From assembly GCA_937898635.1 (NCBI GenBank), contig CALEJW010000146.1, forward strand, positions 1 through 13,500: a stretch of 13,500 nt of DNA, written 5' to 3'. Position 1 is the first letter of the stretch; the number at the start of each line of letters is the position of its first letter. The notes under the pieces were generated by a model. That model was not told where the DNA came from. It saw nothing but the letters and a program-made list of their open reading frames with translations, and made no database searches. Source of the DNA: an uncultured Pseudomonadota bacterium. GTDB lineage: Bacteria; Pseudomonadota; Gammaproteobacteria; Burkholderiales; Usitatibacteraceae. This document shows positions 1 through 7,382 of this stretch, in pieces. The translations under genes were made by a program, and so were the position numbers.

Positions 1-67
1 CGGGATCGGCTGCCGGCCGTTCTCCATCCTCGCGGCGCGCCGGGGGCTGAGCCTCTGCGGCCCGTGA
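1..67 (+). CDS. 3' end of an unidentified upstream gene (partial)
   Basis: One plus-strand frame reads open from base 2 to a TGA at 65-67. Every one of its 21 codons ends in G or C, as in the confident genes here, while the competing frame ending at 75 has many T-ending codons. The peptide ends in ARRGLSLCGP and I do not recognise it. A strong hairpin 50 bp downstream fits the end of a transcript. The piece is too short to assign a function, and chance openness in GC-rich DNA remains possible. Confidence 0.35.
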   Translation, partial: GIGCRPFSILAARRGLSLCGP

Positions 68-118
68 CGCGGTAGCGCCGGCGGCGTTCGCTGCCCGGCG
101 TGTCAGCGTTTCCGGACA

Positions 119-144
119 CGAACTCCCGCTTCGGCGGGAGTTCG
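119..144 (+). terminator. UUCG-capped hairpin, likely transcript end
   Basis: Perfect 11-bp stem: CGAACTCCCGC (119-129), loop TTCG (130-133), GCGGGAGTTCG (134-144). It lies between the end of the upstream reading frame and the livG gene. No T-run follows on either strand, so it is not a textbook intrinsic terminator. It may be a stem-loop stabilising an mRNA 3' end or a weak terminator. The stem itself is certain; its role is inferred. Confidence 0.6.
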
Positions 145-146
145 CC

Positions 147-176
147 TTGCGACGGCCGGAAGGCGTAGGTTAGGAT
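147..176 (+). promoter_or_regulatory. candidate sigma70 promoter for the liv operon
   Basis: TTGCGA (147-152) and TAGGAT (171-176) are separated by 18 bp. Each matches four of six consensus positions. The pair lies just after the upstream hairpin and 77 bp before the livG start, leaving a leader of roughly 70 nt. The leader contains a TCCGGAAT / ATTCCGGA inverted repeat. The match is moderate and GC-rich sequence limits how much weight it can bear. Confidence 0.4.
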
Positions 177-252
177 TCGGGACGACCCGCCGACCCGCGT
201 CCGGAATCCCGGAAAAGAAGAGACGCCTGCGGCAAATCCCATTCCGGAAGCG

Positions 253-1020
253 ATGGCCCAAGACACCATTCTCGAAACCCGCGGGCTCACGAAGGAGTTC
301 AAGGGCTTCGTCGCCGTGGACCGCGTCGACCTCAAGGTCGCGCGCGGCACCATCCACGCGCTGATCGGGCCGAACGGGGCGGGGAAGACCACGACCTTCA
401 ACCTGCTCACGAAGTTCCTGCCGCCGACCTCCGGCACGATCCTCTTCAAGGGCGAGGACATCACGAGCGACAAGCCCGCGGACGTGGCCCGGCGCGGCAT
501 CATCCGCTCCTTCCAGATCTCGGCCGTGTTCCCGAACCTCACGGTGCTGGAGAACGTGCGCATCGCGATCCAGCGCAGGCGCGGGATCGGCTTCCGCTTC
601 TGGCGCTCCGAGTCGACGCTCGACGCGCTGAACGACGAGGCGCTCGCGATCCTCGAGCGCGTGGACCTGCGCCACTTCGCGCAGACCAACGCCGTGGAAC
701 TCGCCTACGGGCGCAAGCGCACCCTCGAGATCGCGACGACGCTCGCGATGGAGCCGGAGCTCATGCTCCTGGACGAGCCGACCTCGGGGATGGGCCACGA
801 GGACGTGGCGATGGTGAAGGACCTCATCAAGGAAGTCGCCAAGGGCCGCACCGTGCTCATGGTCGAGCACAACATGGGCGTGGTCTCCGACATCTGCGAC
901 ACGATCACGGTGCTGCAGCGCGGCGCGGTGCTCACCGAGGGGCCGTACGCGCAGGTGTCCGCCGACCCGCAGGTGATCGAGGCCTACATGGGATCGACCG
1001 AGGCCGCCGCCCATGGCTGA
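253..1020 (+). CDS. livG: branched-chain amino acid-type ABC transporter ATPase (LivG family)
   Basis: One of the two cytoplasmic nucleotide-binding subunits of a Liv/HAAT-type importer. Walker A GPNGAGKTT is at residues 39-47, the Q-loop glutamine at Q88, Walker B LMLLDE with D174/E175, and the switch histidine at H206 (VEHN). The ABC signature is the LivG-type variant LAYGR (150-154) instead of LSGGQ. The 255-residue length is normal, and the long insert around 107-120 is typical of LivG rather than LivF. No in-frame start lies upstream, and the only purine-rich stretch (GGAAG) sits very close to the ATG, so the ribosome site is poor. It is the first gene of the operon and overlaps livF by 8 bp. 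Family assignment is secure; the transported substrate is not known. Confidence 0.93.
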   Translation: MAQDTILETRGLTKEFKGFVAVDRVDLKVARGTIHALIGPNGAGKTTTFNLLTKFLPPTSGTILFKGEDITSDKPADVARRGIIRSFQISAVFPNLTVLENVRIAIQRRRGIGFRFWRSESTLDALNDEALAILERVDLRHFAQTNAVELAYGRKRTLEIATTLAMEPELMLLDEPTSGMGHEDVAMVKDLIKEVAKGRTVLMVEHNMGVVSDICDTITVLQRGAVLTEGPYAQVSADPQVIEAYMGSTEAAAHG

Positions 1021-1717
1021 AGTCCTGCGCATCGCGCACCTGAACGCCTGGTACGGCGAGTCGCACATCCTGCACGGCGTCGACCTCGCGGTGAACGAGG
1101 GCGAGGTGGTGACGCTCCTGGGCCGCAACGGCTCGGGGCGCACGACCACGCTGAAATCGATCATGGGCCTGGTGGGACGGCGCTCGGGCTCGATCCTGGT
1201 GAACGGCAAGGAGACGGCCGCCTGGCCCACCCACCGCATCGCCCACCTCGGCATCGGCTACTGCCCCGAGGAGCGCGCGATCTTCTCCAGCCTCTCGGTG
1301 GAGGAGAACCTCACGCTCCCGCCCCGGATCGGCGAGGGCGGCATGAGCGTGGACGAGATCTACGAGATGTTTCCCAACCTGCGCGAGCGCCGCAAGACCG
1401 CCCAGGGCACGAAGCTCTCGGGCGGCGAGCAGCAGATGCTCGCCATGGCGCGGATCCTGCGCACGGGCGCGCACCTGCTGCTGCTCGACGAGATCACCGA
1501 GGGCCTCGCGCCGGTGATCGTGCAGGCGCTGGGGCGCATCATCGTGAAGCTCAAGGAGCGCGGCTTCACCATCGTGCTGGTGGAGCAGAACTTCCGCTTC
1601 GCAGCCCCCCTCGCCGACCGCTTCTACGTGATGGAGCATGGAAAAATCGCGGAGACCTTCTCCGCGTCGGAACTCGACTCGAAGACGCAGATGCTTCACG
1701 AGTACCTGGGCGTATAG
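1013..1717 (+). CDS. livF: branched-chain amino acid-type ABC transporter ATPase (LivF family), atypical P-loop
   Basis: Second ATPase of the importer, 234 residues, full length for LivF. It has a canonical signature LSGGEQ (135-140), Walker B LLLLDE (D159/E160), and the LivF-type glutamine at the switch position (VEQN, Q192). Two positions are unusual. The Walker A lysine is arginine (GRNGSGRTT, 37-45; R43 is the codon CGC at 1139-1141). The proline that normally follows the catalytic glutamate is isoleucine (DEITEG). The Q-loop position is glutamate (E86), as in other LivF proteins. The ATG overlaps the livG stop by 8 bp, suggesting translational coupling. The reading frame is clean, so this is not a decayed gene. 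R43 may be a feature of a betaproteobacterial LivF subgroup, but I cannot confirm that here. Confidence 0.92.
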   Translation: MAEVLRIAHLNAWYGESHILHGVDLAVNEGEVVTLLGRNGSGRTTTLKSIMGLVGRRSGSILVNGKETAAWPTHRIAHLGIGYCPEERAIFSSLSVEENLTLPPRIGEGGMSVDEIYEMFPNLRERRKTAQGTKLSGGEQQMLAMARILRTGAHLLLLDEITEGLAPVIVQALGRIIVKLKERGFTIVLVEQNFRFAAPLADRFYVMEHGKIAETFSASELDSKTQMLHEYLGV

Positions 1718-1746
1718 CCGGAACCAAACTCAAGAGGAGACTCACC

Positions 1747-2964
1747 ATGACATTCAAGCGCAAGTTGCTCTCCGCCGCCGCCATGCTGGCGCTTTCGGCC
1801 GGTGCGGCCCACGCCCAGATCTCGGGCAACGTCGTGAAGATCGGCGTGATGAACGACCAGTCCGGCACCTACGCGGACCTCGCCGGCCCCGGCTCCACGC
1901 TCGCCGCGCGCATGGCCGTGGAGGATTTCGGCGCGAAGGCGAAGGGCCTCACCGTCGAGGTCGTCTCCGCGGACCACCAGAACAAGCCCGACGTGGGCTC
2001 GCAGATCGTGCGCAAGTGGTACGACTCGGAGGGCGTGGACGTCGTGGTGGACGTGCCGACCTCGTCCGTGGCGCTCGCCGTGAACCAGATCACGAAGGAC
2101 AAGGGCAAGGCCTTCCTCGTCTCCGGCGCGGCGACGGCGGACCTCACGGGCAAGGCGTGCTCGCCCAACACCATCCACTGGACCTACGACACCTGGATGC
2201 TCGCCAACGGCACCGGCAACGCGATCGTGAAGACGGGCGGGGACTCCTGGTTCTTCCTCACGGCCGACTACGCCTTCGGCCACGCGCTCGAGCGCGACAC
2301 CGAGGCCGTGGTGGTGAAGACCGGCGGCAAGGTCCTGGGCAAGGTGCGCCACCCGTTCCCGTCCTCGGACTTCTCCTCGTTCCTGCTGCAGGCCCAGGCC
2401 TCGAAGGCGAAGATCATCGGGCTGGCCAACGCCGGCGCCGACACCACGAACGCGATCAAGCAGGCCGCCGAGTTCGGCATCGTGAAGGGCGGGCAGAACC
2501 TCGCGGGTCTCCTCGTGTTCCTCACGGACGTCCACGCGCTGGGCCTGGACAAGGCGCAGGGCCTCATCTTCACGGAAGCCTGGTACTGGGACCTGAACGA
2601 TTCCTCGCGCGCCTGGGCCAAGCGCTTCGCCGCGGCCAACGGCGGCAAGTACCCGTCGATGGTCCAGGCCGGCGTCTACTCGGCCGTGACGCACTACCTG
2701 AAGGCTGTCAGCGCGCTCAAGAGCGACGACGGCACGAAGGTGATCGCGCAGATGAAGAAGATGCCGACGGACGACCCGCTCTTCGGCAAGGGCTCGGTTC
2801 GCGCCGACGGGCGCAAGATCCACCCGGCCTACCTGGTGGAAGTGAAGAAGCCCTCGGAGTCGAAGGGGCCCTACGACTACTACAAGGTGAGGGCCACGAT
2901 TCCGGCCGACCAGGCCTTCCGCCCGATGGCGGAAGGCAACTGCCCTCTCGTGGCCGGGAAGTAG
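1747..2964 (+). CDS. periplasmic substrate-binding protein of Liv/HAAT-type ABC importer
   Basis: Binds the transported solute in the periplasm and delivers it to LivHM. Residues 1-23 form a Sec signal peptide: basic MTFKRK, hydrophobic core, and AHA before Q24. The mature protein begins with the fold's first strand (VVKIGVMNDQSG) and belongs to the Peripla_BP_6/type I fold; at 405 residues it is full length. Only two cysteines occur in the mature chain (C138, C399), which could form a disulfide. An AGGAG Shine-Dalgarno at 1735-1739 lies 7 nt before the ATG, much stronger than those of the neighbouring transport genes. The sequence (for example WTYDTWMLANGTG at 145-157) is not that of classical E. 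coli LivJ/LivK. Relatives of this type bind varied amino or organic acids, so the ligand is left open. Confidence 0.92.
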   Translation: MTFKRKLLSAAAMLALSAGAAHAQISGNVVKIGVMNDQSGTYADLAGPGSTLAARMAVEDFGAKAKGLTVEVVSADHQNKPDVGSQIVRKWYDSEGVDVVVDVPTSSVALAVNQITKDKGKAFLVSGAATADLTGKACSPNTIHWTYDTWMLANGTGNAIVKTGGDSWFFLTADYAFGHALERDTEAVVVKTGGKVLGKVRHPFPSSDFSSFLLQAQASKAKIIGLANAGADTTNAIKQAAEFGIVKGGQNLAGLLVFLTDVHALGLDKAQGLIFTEAWYWDLNDSSRAWAKRFAAANGGKYPSMVQAGVYSAVTHYLKAVSALKSDDGTKVIAQMKKMPTDDPLFGKGSVRADGRKIHPAYLVEVKKPSESKGPYDYYKVRATIPADQAFRPMAEGNCPLVAGK

Positions 2965-2980
2965 GCGAGCTGCGGGAACC

Positions 2981-3018
2981 GTGATCGAGCGGACGCCCTT
3001 CGGGGCGCCGCTCATCAC
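2981..3018 (+). other. long intercistronic stem-loop between binding protein and permease
   Basis: GTGAT (2981-2985), GAGCGG (2987-2992) and CGCCC (2994-2998) pair with GGGCG (3003-3007), CCGCTC (3008-3013) and ATCAC (3014-3018) around a TTCG loop. This gives a 16-bp stem with only C2986 and A2993 bulged. It starts 16 nt after the binding-protein stop, ends 23 nt before the livH ATG, and has no following T-run. Such structures often protect the 3' end of an abundant binding-protein message while permitting limited readthrough. That role is inferred. Confidence 0.7.
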
Positions 3019-3041
3019 GTCCAGACAGCCCTACGGCGACC

Positions 3042-3926
3042 ATGACGGAAATTTTCGGCGTGCCGGTCCAGGCCCTGTTCGGCCAGCTCCTCATCGGGCT
3101 GATCAACGGGTCGTTCTACGCGCTGCTGTCGCTGGGGCTCGCGGTGATCTTCGGGCTCCTCAACATCATCAATTTCACGCACGGCGCCCAGTACATGATG
3201 GGCGCCTTCGCGGCCTATTTCCTGCTGAACAAGCTCGGGCTCAACTACTGGTGGGCGCTCGTCCTCGCGCCCCTCGCGGTGGGCGCGAGCGGCGTGATCG
3301 TCGAGCGCCTCATGATCTCGCGGCTCTACAAGCTCGACCACCTCTACGGGCTGCTGCTCACCTTCGGCCTCGCGCTCGTCTTCCAGGGCGCCTTCCGCCA
3401 CGAATTCGGCTCCGCGGGGCTGCCCTACAACATCCCGGCCAGCCTCGAGGGCGGGCGCAACCTCGGCTTCATGTTCCTGCCGAACTACCGCGCGTGGGTG
3501 ATCGTGGCCTCCCTCGGCGTGTGCCTCGCCACCTGGTTCGTGATCGAGCGCACGAAGCTCGGCGCCTACCTGCGCGCCGCCACCGAGAACCCGGCGATGG
3601 TCCAGGCCTTCGGCGTGAACGTGCCGCGCATGATCACGCTCACCTACGGCTTCGGGGTGGCGCTCGCCGGTCTCGCCGGCGTGATGGCCGCGCCCATCTA
3701 CCAGGTGAACCCCCTCATGGGCGCCGACACGATCATCGTCGTGTTCGCGGTCGTCGTGATCGGGGGCATGGGCTCCATCATGGGGGCCATCGTCACGGGC
3801 TTCGGCCTGGGCGTCATCGAGGGACTCACCAAGGTCTTCTACCCGGAGGCGTCCAACACGGTGATCTTCGTGATCATGGCGATCGTGCTCATGATCCGGC
3901 CGCAGGGCCTCTTCGGGAGCCGCTAG
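3042..3926 (+). CDS. livH: ABC importer permease (LivH family)
   Basis: Inner-membrane channel subunit that pairs with LivM. The 294-residue protein is almost entirely hydrophobic helices. It has the LivH-style N-terminus (LLIGLINGSFYALLSLGLAV at 16-35), the NFTHGAQYMMGA segment (44-55), a cytoplasmic EAA-type coupling loop around 170-195 (ERTKLGAYLRAATENP...), and the typical end MIRPQGLFGSR. No convincing Shine-Dalgarno precedes the ATG. Together with the stem-loop just upstream, this suggests much lower expression than the binding protein. The gap to livM is 4 bp. Confidence 0.92.
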   Translation: MTEIFGVPVQALFGQLLIGLINGSFYALLSLGLAVIFGLLNIINFTHGAQYMMGAFAAYFLLNKLGLNYWWALVLAPLAVGASGVIVERLMISRLYKLDHLYGLLLTFGLALVFQGAFRHEFGSAGLPYNIPASLEGGRNLGFMFLPNYRAWVIVASLGVCLATWFVIERTKLGAYLRAATENPAMVQAFGVNVPRMITLTYGFGVALAGLAGVMAAPIYQVNPLMGADTIIVVFAVVVIGGMGSIMGAIVTGFGLGVIEGLTKVFYPEASNTVIFVIMAIVLMIRPQGLFGSR

Positions 3927-3930
3927 CGCC

Positions 3931-4908
3931 ATGGCCGACGACGCCTACAAGCCCCGCGCCTCCCGCGACGACGCCGCCGAGGCCCGCTACGACCGCCGCG
4001 CCTTCGTGGTGATGATGGCGCTCTTCCTCGTCGCACCCGCCTTCGTCTACCCGGTCTTCGTGATGAAGGCGCTGTGCTTCGCGCTCTTCGCCTGCGCCTT
4101 CAACCTGCTCCTGGGCTTCGGGGGGCTCCTGTCCTTCGGCCACGCGATGTTCCTCGGCATGGCGGGCTACGTCTGCGCCCACGCGGCGAAGGTGTGGGGC
4201 CTGCCGCCGGAGTTCGCGATCCTCACGGGGGCCGCGGCGGCCACGGCGCTGGGCTTCCTCGCGGGGCTCCTCGCCATCCGCCGGCAGGGGATCTACTTCG
4301 CGATGATCACGCTCGCGCTCGCGCAGATGGTCTTCTTCTTCTCCGTGCAGGCGCCCTTCACCCACGGCGAGGACGGCATCCAGGCCGTGCCGCGCGGGAT
4401 GTTCCTGGGCTTCCTGGACCTGAAGAACCAGCTCGTCATGTACTACGTGGTGCTCGCGATCTTCACGGCGGGCTTCCTCCTCGTCTACCGCATCGTCCAC
4501 TCGCCCTTCGGGCAGGTGCTCAAGGCGATCCGCGAGAACGAGCCGCGCGCGATCTCGCTCGGCTACCGCACGGAGCAGTACAAGCTCGCGGCCTTCGTGC
4601 TCTCCGCGGGGCTCGCCGGGCTCGCGGGCGCGACCAAGGCGATCGTCTTCCAGTTGGCCTCCCTCACCGACGTGCACTGGTCGATGTCGGGCGAGGTGGT
4701 GCTCATGACCCTCCTGGGCGGCATGGGCACGATCTTCGGGCCGGTCGTGGGCGCCTTCGCCATCATCACGATGGAGAACTACCTCGCGGAGCTGGGCTCG
4801 TGGTTCACGATCACCCAGGGCGCGATCTTCGTGGTCTGCGTCCTCGCGTTCCGCCGCGGCCTCATCGGCGAGCTGGAGGCCTGGCTCAGGCGCCGCCGGG
4901 GCACCTGA
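3931..4908 (+). CDS. livM: ABC importer permease (LivM family)
   Basis: Second membrane subunit of the importer, 325 residues. After a charged N-terminal tail (about 1-23), hydrophobic helices carry the LivM hallmarks NLLLGFGGLLSFGHAMFLGM (58-77) and IRRQGIYFAMITLALAQM (116-133). An EAA-type loop at 192-216 (PFGQVLKAIRENE...LGY) contacts the ATPases, and the LLGGMGTIFGPVVGA segment (261-275) is also present. A GGGAG sequence inside the last codons of livH (3915-3919) can serve as ribosome site. The gene is 10 bp from the acyl-CoA synthetase, so it is probably co-transcribed with it. Confidence 0.92.
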   Translation: MADDAYKPRASRDDAAEARYDRRAFVVMMALFLVAPAFVYPVFVMKALCFALFACAFNLLLGFGGLLSFGHAMFLGMAGYVCAHAAKVWGLPPEFAILTGAAAATALGFLAGLLAIRRQGIYFAMITLALAQMVFFFSVQAPFTHGEDGIQAVPRGMFLGFLDLKNQLVMYYVVLAIFTAGFLLVYRIVHSPFGQVLKAIRENEPRAISLGYRTEQYKLAAFVLSAGLAGLAGATKAIVFQLASLTDVHWSMSGEVVLMTLLGGMGTIFGPVVGAFAIITMENYLAELGSWFTITQGAIFVVCVLAFRRGLIGELEAWLRRRRGT

Positions 4909-4918
4909 GCGGCGGCCC

Positions 4919-6547
4919 ATGGCGGATCGCCACGCCACGCAACCCGGGCGCAACGCCGCCAACCACGTCGCGCTCTCCCCGGTCTCCTTCCTGAGGCGGG
5001 CCGCGGACACCTGGCCCGGCAAGGTGGCCGTGCGCCACGGCGAGACCGCCTTCACCTACGCGCAGTTCGAGACCCGCTGCCGCCGCCTCGCCTCGGCGCT
5101 CGCCCGGCGCGGGATCGGCCGCGGCGACACGGTCGCGATCATCGCGCCCAACGTCCCCGCGATGCTCGAGGCCCATTACGCGGTGCCCGGGCTCGGCGCC
5201 ATCCTCAACGCGCTCAACTACCGGCTCGACGCGGCCACGCTCGCCTTCTGCCTCGGGCACGGGGGGGCGAAGGCGCTCATCACCGACCGGGAATTCTCGC
5301 CCGTGGTCGCGAAGGCCCTGGCGCTCCTCGAGTCGAGGCCGCTCGTGATCGACATCGACGACCCGCTCGGGGCCGGGGGCGAGCGCCTGGGCGAGAAGGA
5401 CTACGAGGCGTTCCTGGAAGAGGGCGATCCGTGCTTCGTCCTGCCCGGGGCCCTCGACGAATGGGATTCGCTCGGTCTCCTCTACACCTCCGGCACCACC
5501 GGCGACCCCAAGGGCGTGCTCTACCACCACCGCGGCGCGTACCTCAACGCGCTCGGCAACGCGCTCGCCTTCGGCCTCTCGCCGCACTCGGTGTACCTGT
5601 GGACCCTGCCGATGTTCCACTGCAACGGCTGGACCTACACCTGGGCGGTGACCGCGGTCGGCGGCACCCACGTGTGCCTGCGCAAGGTGGACCCGGCGCT
5701 CATCTTTCCGGCCATCGCGCGGCACCGCGTGACGCACCTGTGCGGCGCGCCCATCGTGCTGAACCTCCTCGTGCACGCGCCCGAGGAGCAGAAGCTGCGC
5801 TTCGGGCACGTCGTGGAGGTGGCCACGGGCGGGGCGGCGCCGCCCTCGGCCATCATCGAGGCGATGGAGCGCATGGGTTTTCGCGTAACGCACCTCTACG
5901 GGCTCACGGAGAGCTACGGGCCGGCCACGCTCTGCGCCTGGCAGGACGGCTGGGAGGGGCTCGACCTCCCGACGCGCGCCCGCCTCATGGCGCGCCAGGG
6001 CGTGCGCTATCCCACGATGGAAGACATGCAGGTGGCCGACCCGCTCACCCACGAGCCCGTGCCGCGCGACGGCGCCACCCTCGGCGAGGTGATGCTGCGC
6101 GGCAACACGATCATGAAGGGCTACCTCGCGAACCCCAAGGCGACCGAGACCGCCTTCCGCGAGGGCTGGTACCACACGGGCGACCTCGCGGTGTGGCACC
6201 CGGACGGCTACATGGAGGTGAAGGACCGCTCCAAGGACATCATCATCTCCGGGGGCGAGAACATCTCCTCGCTCGAGGTCGAGGAGTGCCTCTACCGGCA
6301 CCCGAAGGTGATGGAGGCGGCCGTGGTCGCCCGCCCCGACGAGAAGTGGGGCGAGTCGCCCTGCGCCTTCGTGACCCTCAAGCCGGGGGCGGGCGCGGCG
6401 AGCGCCGAGGAGATCGTCGCCTTCTGCCGCGAGCACCTCGCGCACTTCAAGGTGCCGCGGACCGTGGTCTTCGGGGAGTTGCCCAAGACCTCCACGGGCA
6501 AGATCCAGAAGTTCGTCCTGCGGGAGAGGGCCGGGAAGCTGCAATAG
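4919..6547 (+). CDS. AMP-forming acyl-CoA synthetase (ANL superfamily, DmdB-like / medium-chain acid clade)
   Basis: Activates a carboxylic acid to its CoA thioester through an acyl-adenylate. All core motifs are intact in 542 residues: P-loop YTSGTTGDPKG (189-199), A5 motif YGLTES (327-332), YHTGD (418-422), DRSKD hinge (436-440), ISGGENISS (443-451), and the C-terminal catalytic lysine K528 in PKTSTGKIQK. The segment LPMFHCNGWTYTWAV (230-244) is typical of the clade holding 3-methylmercaptopropionate-CoA ligase (DmdB) and medium-chain or unknown-acid ligases. Specificity cannot be read from sequence alone. It lies 10 bp after livM and before etf/ACAD, which suggests it activates the acid imported by the transporter. 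The start is the first ATG after the livM stop; its ribosome site is weak. Confidence 0.9.
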   Translation: MADRHATQPGRNAANHVALSPVSFLRRAADTWPGKVAVRHGETAFTYAQFETRCRRLASALARRGIGRGDTVAIIAPNVPAMLEAHYAVPGLGAILNALNYRLDAATLAFCLGHGGAKALITDREFSPVVAKALALLESRPLVIDIDDPLGAGGERLGEKDYEAFLEEGDPCFVLPGALDEWDSLGLLYTSGTTGDPKGVLYHHRGAYLNALGNALAFGLSPHSVYLWTLPMFHCNGWTYTWAVTAVGGTHVCLRKVDPALIFPAIARHRVTHLCGAPIVLNLLVHAPEEQKLRFGHVVEVATGGAAPPSAIIEAMERMGFRVTHLYGLTESYGPATLCAWQDGWEGLDLPTRARLMARQGVRYPTMEDMQVADPLTHEPVPRDGATLGEVMLRGNTIMKGYLANPKATETAFREGWYHTGDLAVWHPDGYMEVKDRSKDIIISGGENISSLEVEECLYRHPKVMEAAVVARPDEKWGESPCAFVTLKPGAGAASAEEIVAFCREHLAHFKVPRTVVFGELPKTSTGKIQKFVLRERAGKLQ

Positions 6548-6579
6548 TCGCCCGCGCGCCAGACTCGGCGGGTCGTATC

Positions 6580-6588
6580 TGCTAGAAT
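6580..6588 (+). promoter_or_regulatory. extended -10 promoter for etfB-etfA-dehydrogenase
   Basis: TGCTAGAAT: a TG one base upstream of TAGAAT (6583-6588), which matches TATAAT at five of six positions. No good -35 element is seen at the expected distance, and an extended -10 can compensate for that. It lies in the only sizeable gap (85 bp) between the synthetase and etfB. It abuts a perfect palindrome placed where transcription would start. Confidence 0.6.
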
Positions 6589-6605
6589 TCAAACGCTCGT
6601 TTGAA
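6588..6605. promoter_or_regulatory. PsrA-like TetR-family operator palindrome
   Basis: Perfect inverted repeat TTCAAACG-CT-CGTTTGAA (6588-6605). It contains CAAAC-N4-GTTTG, which fits the published PsrA box (C/G)AAAC-N2-4-GTTTG(C/G). It shares its first base with the -10 element and covers the predicted start site, so a bound repressor would block transcription. PsrA and related TetR regulators respond to acyl-CoA or fatty acid and control beta-oxidation and etf genes in several proteobacteria. The regulator gene is not in this window. Confidence 0.65.
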
Positions 6606-6632
6606 ACCGACCGAAACCCGCACGGACCCGCC

Positions 6633-7382
6633 ATGAAGATCCTCGTTCCGGTGAAGCGCGTCGTCGACTACAACGTGAAGGTCCGCGTGAAGGCGGACGG
6701 CACGGGGGTGGACCTCGCCAACGTGAAGATGTCCATGAACCCCTTCGACGAGATCGCCGTCGAGGAGGCCCTGAAGCTCAAGGAGGCCGGCAAGGCGACC
6801 GAGGTGGTGGCCGTCTCCGCCGGCACCGCCGCCTGCCAGGAGACGCTGCGGACCGCGCTCGCCATGGGCGCCGACCGCGCGATCCTCGTGGAGACGGACG
6901 CCGAGCTGCAGCCGCTCGCCGTGGCGAAGCTCCTGAAGGCCGTCGTGGACAAGGAATCCGCCGAGCTCGTTATCGCCGGAAAGCAGGCGATCGACGACGA
7001 CGCGAACCAGGTGGGCCAGATGCTCGCGGCCCTCCTCGACTGGGGCCAGGCCACCTTCGCCTCCAAGGTCTCGGTGGACGCCGGCAAGGCGACGGTCGTG
7101 CGCGAGATCGACGGCGGCCTGGAGACCGTGGAGGTCGCGCTGCCCGCGGTCCTCACCGCGGACCTGCGCCTGAACACGCCGCGCTACGCGACGCTGCCCA
7201 ACATCATGAAGGCGAAGAAGAAGCCCCTGGACACCCTGAAGCCCGCCGACCTCGGCGTGGACGTCGCCCCGCGCCTGAAGACGCTCAAGGTCGCCGAGCC
7301 CCCGAAGCGCAAGGGCGGGGTGATGGTGAAGGACGTGGCCGAGCTGGTCGCGAAGCTCAAGTCCGAAGCGAAGGTGATCTAG
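6633..7382 (+). CDS. etfB: electron transfer flavoprotein, beta subunit
   Basis: Small subunit of the soluble ETF heterodimer. It carries AMP and the recognition loop that docks on acyl-CoA dehydrogenases. At 249 residues it matches group I bacterial and mitochondrial EtfB. The N-terminus MKILVPVKRVVDYNVKVRVK is classical, as is VKMSMNPFDEIAVEEALKLK (31-50). The ETF-beta signature region (166-200) includes RYATLPNIMKAKKK (184-197), the partner-recognition loop. AMP-contact segments such as AMGADRA (77-83) are present. The ATG is preceded by only a weak ribosome site. Its stop codon directly abuts the etfA ATG. A dedicated promoter and operator lie just upstream. Confidence 0.96.
   Translation: MKILVPVKRVVDYNVKVRVKADGTGVDLANVKMSMNPFDEIAVEEALKLKEAGKATEVVAVSAGTAACQETLRTALAMGADRAILVETDAELQPLAVAKLLKAVVDKESAELVIAGKQAIDDDANQVGQMLAALLDWGQATFASKVSVDAGKATVVREIDGGLETVEVALPAVLTADLRLNTPRYATLPNIMKAKKKPLDTLKPADLGVDVAPRLKTLKVAEPPKRKGGVMVKDVAELVAKLKSEAKVI

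Noticed and set aside
119..144. Textbook rho-independent terminator
   Set aside because: The stem is excellent but no T-run follows on either strand; recorded as a hairpin with probable end-of-transcript role only.
1013..1717. LivF as a pseudogene because of the Walker A Lys to Arg change
   Set aside because: The frame is intact and full length, signature and Walker B acidic residues are conserved, and partner genes are intact. A specialised degenerate site explains it better than decay.
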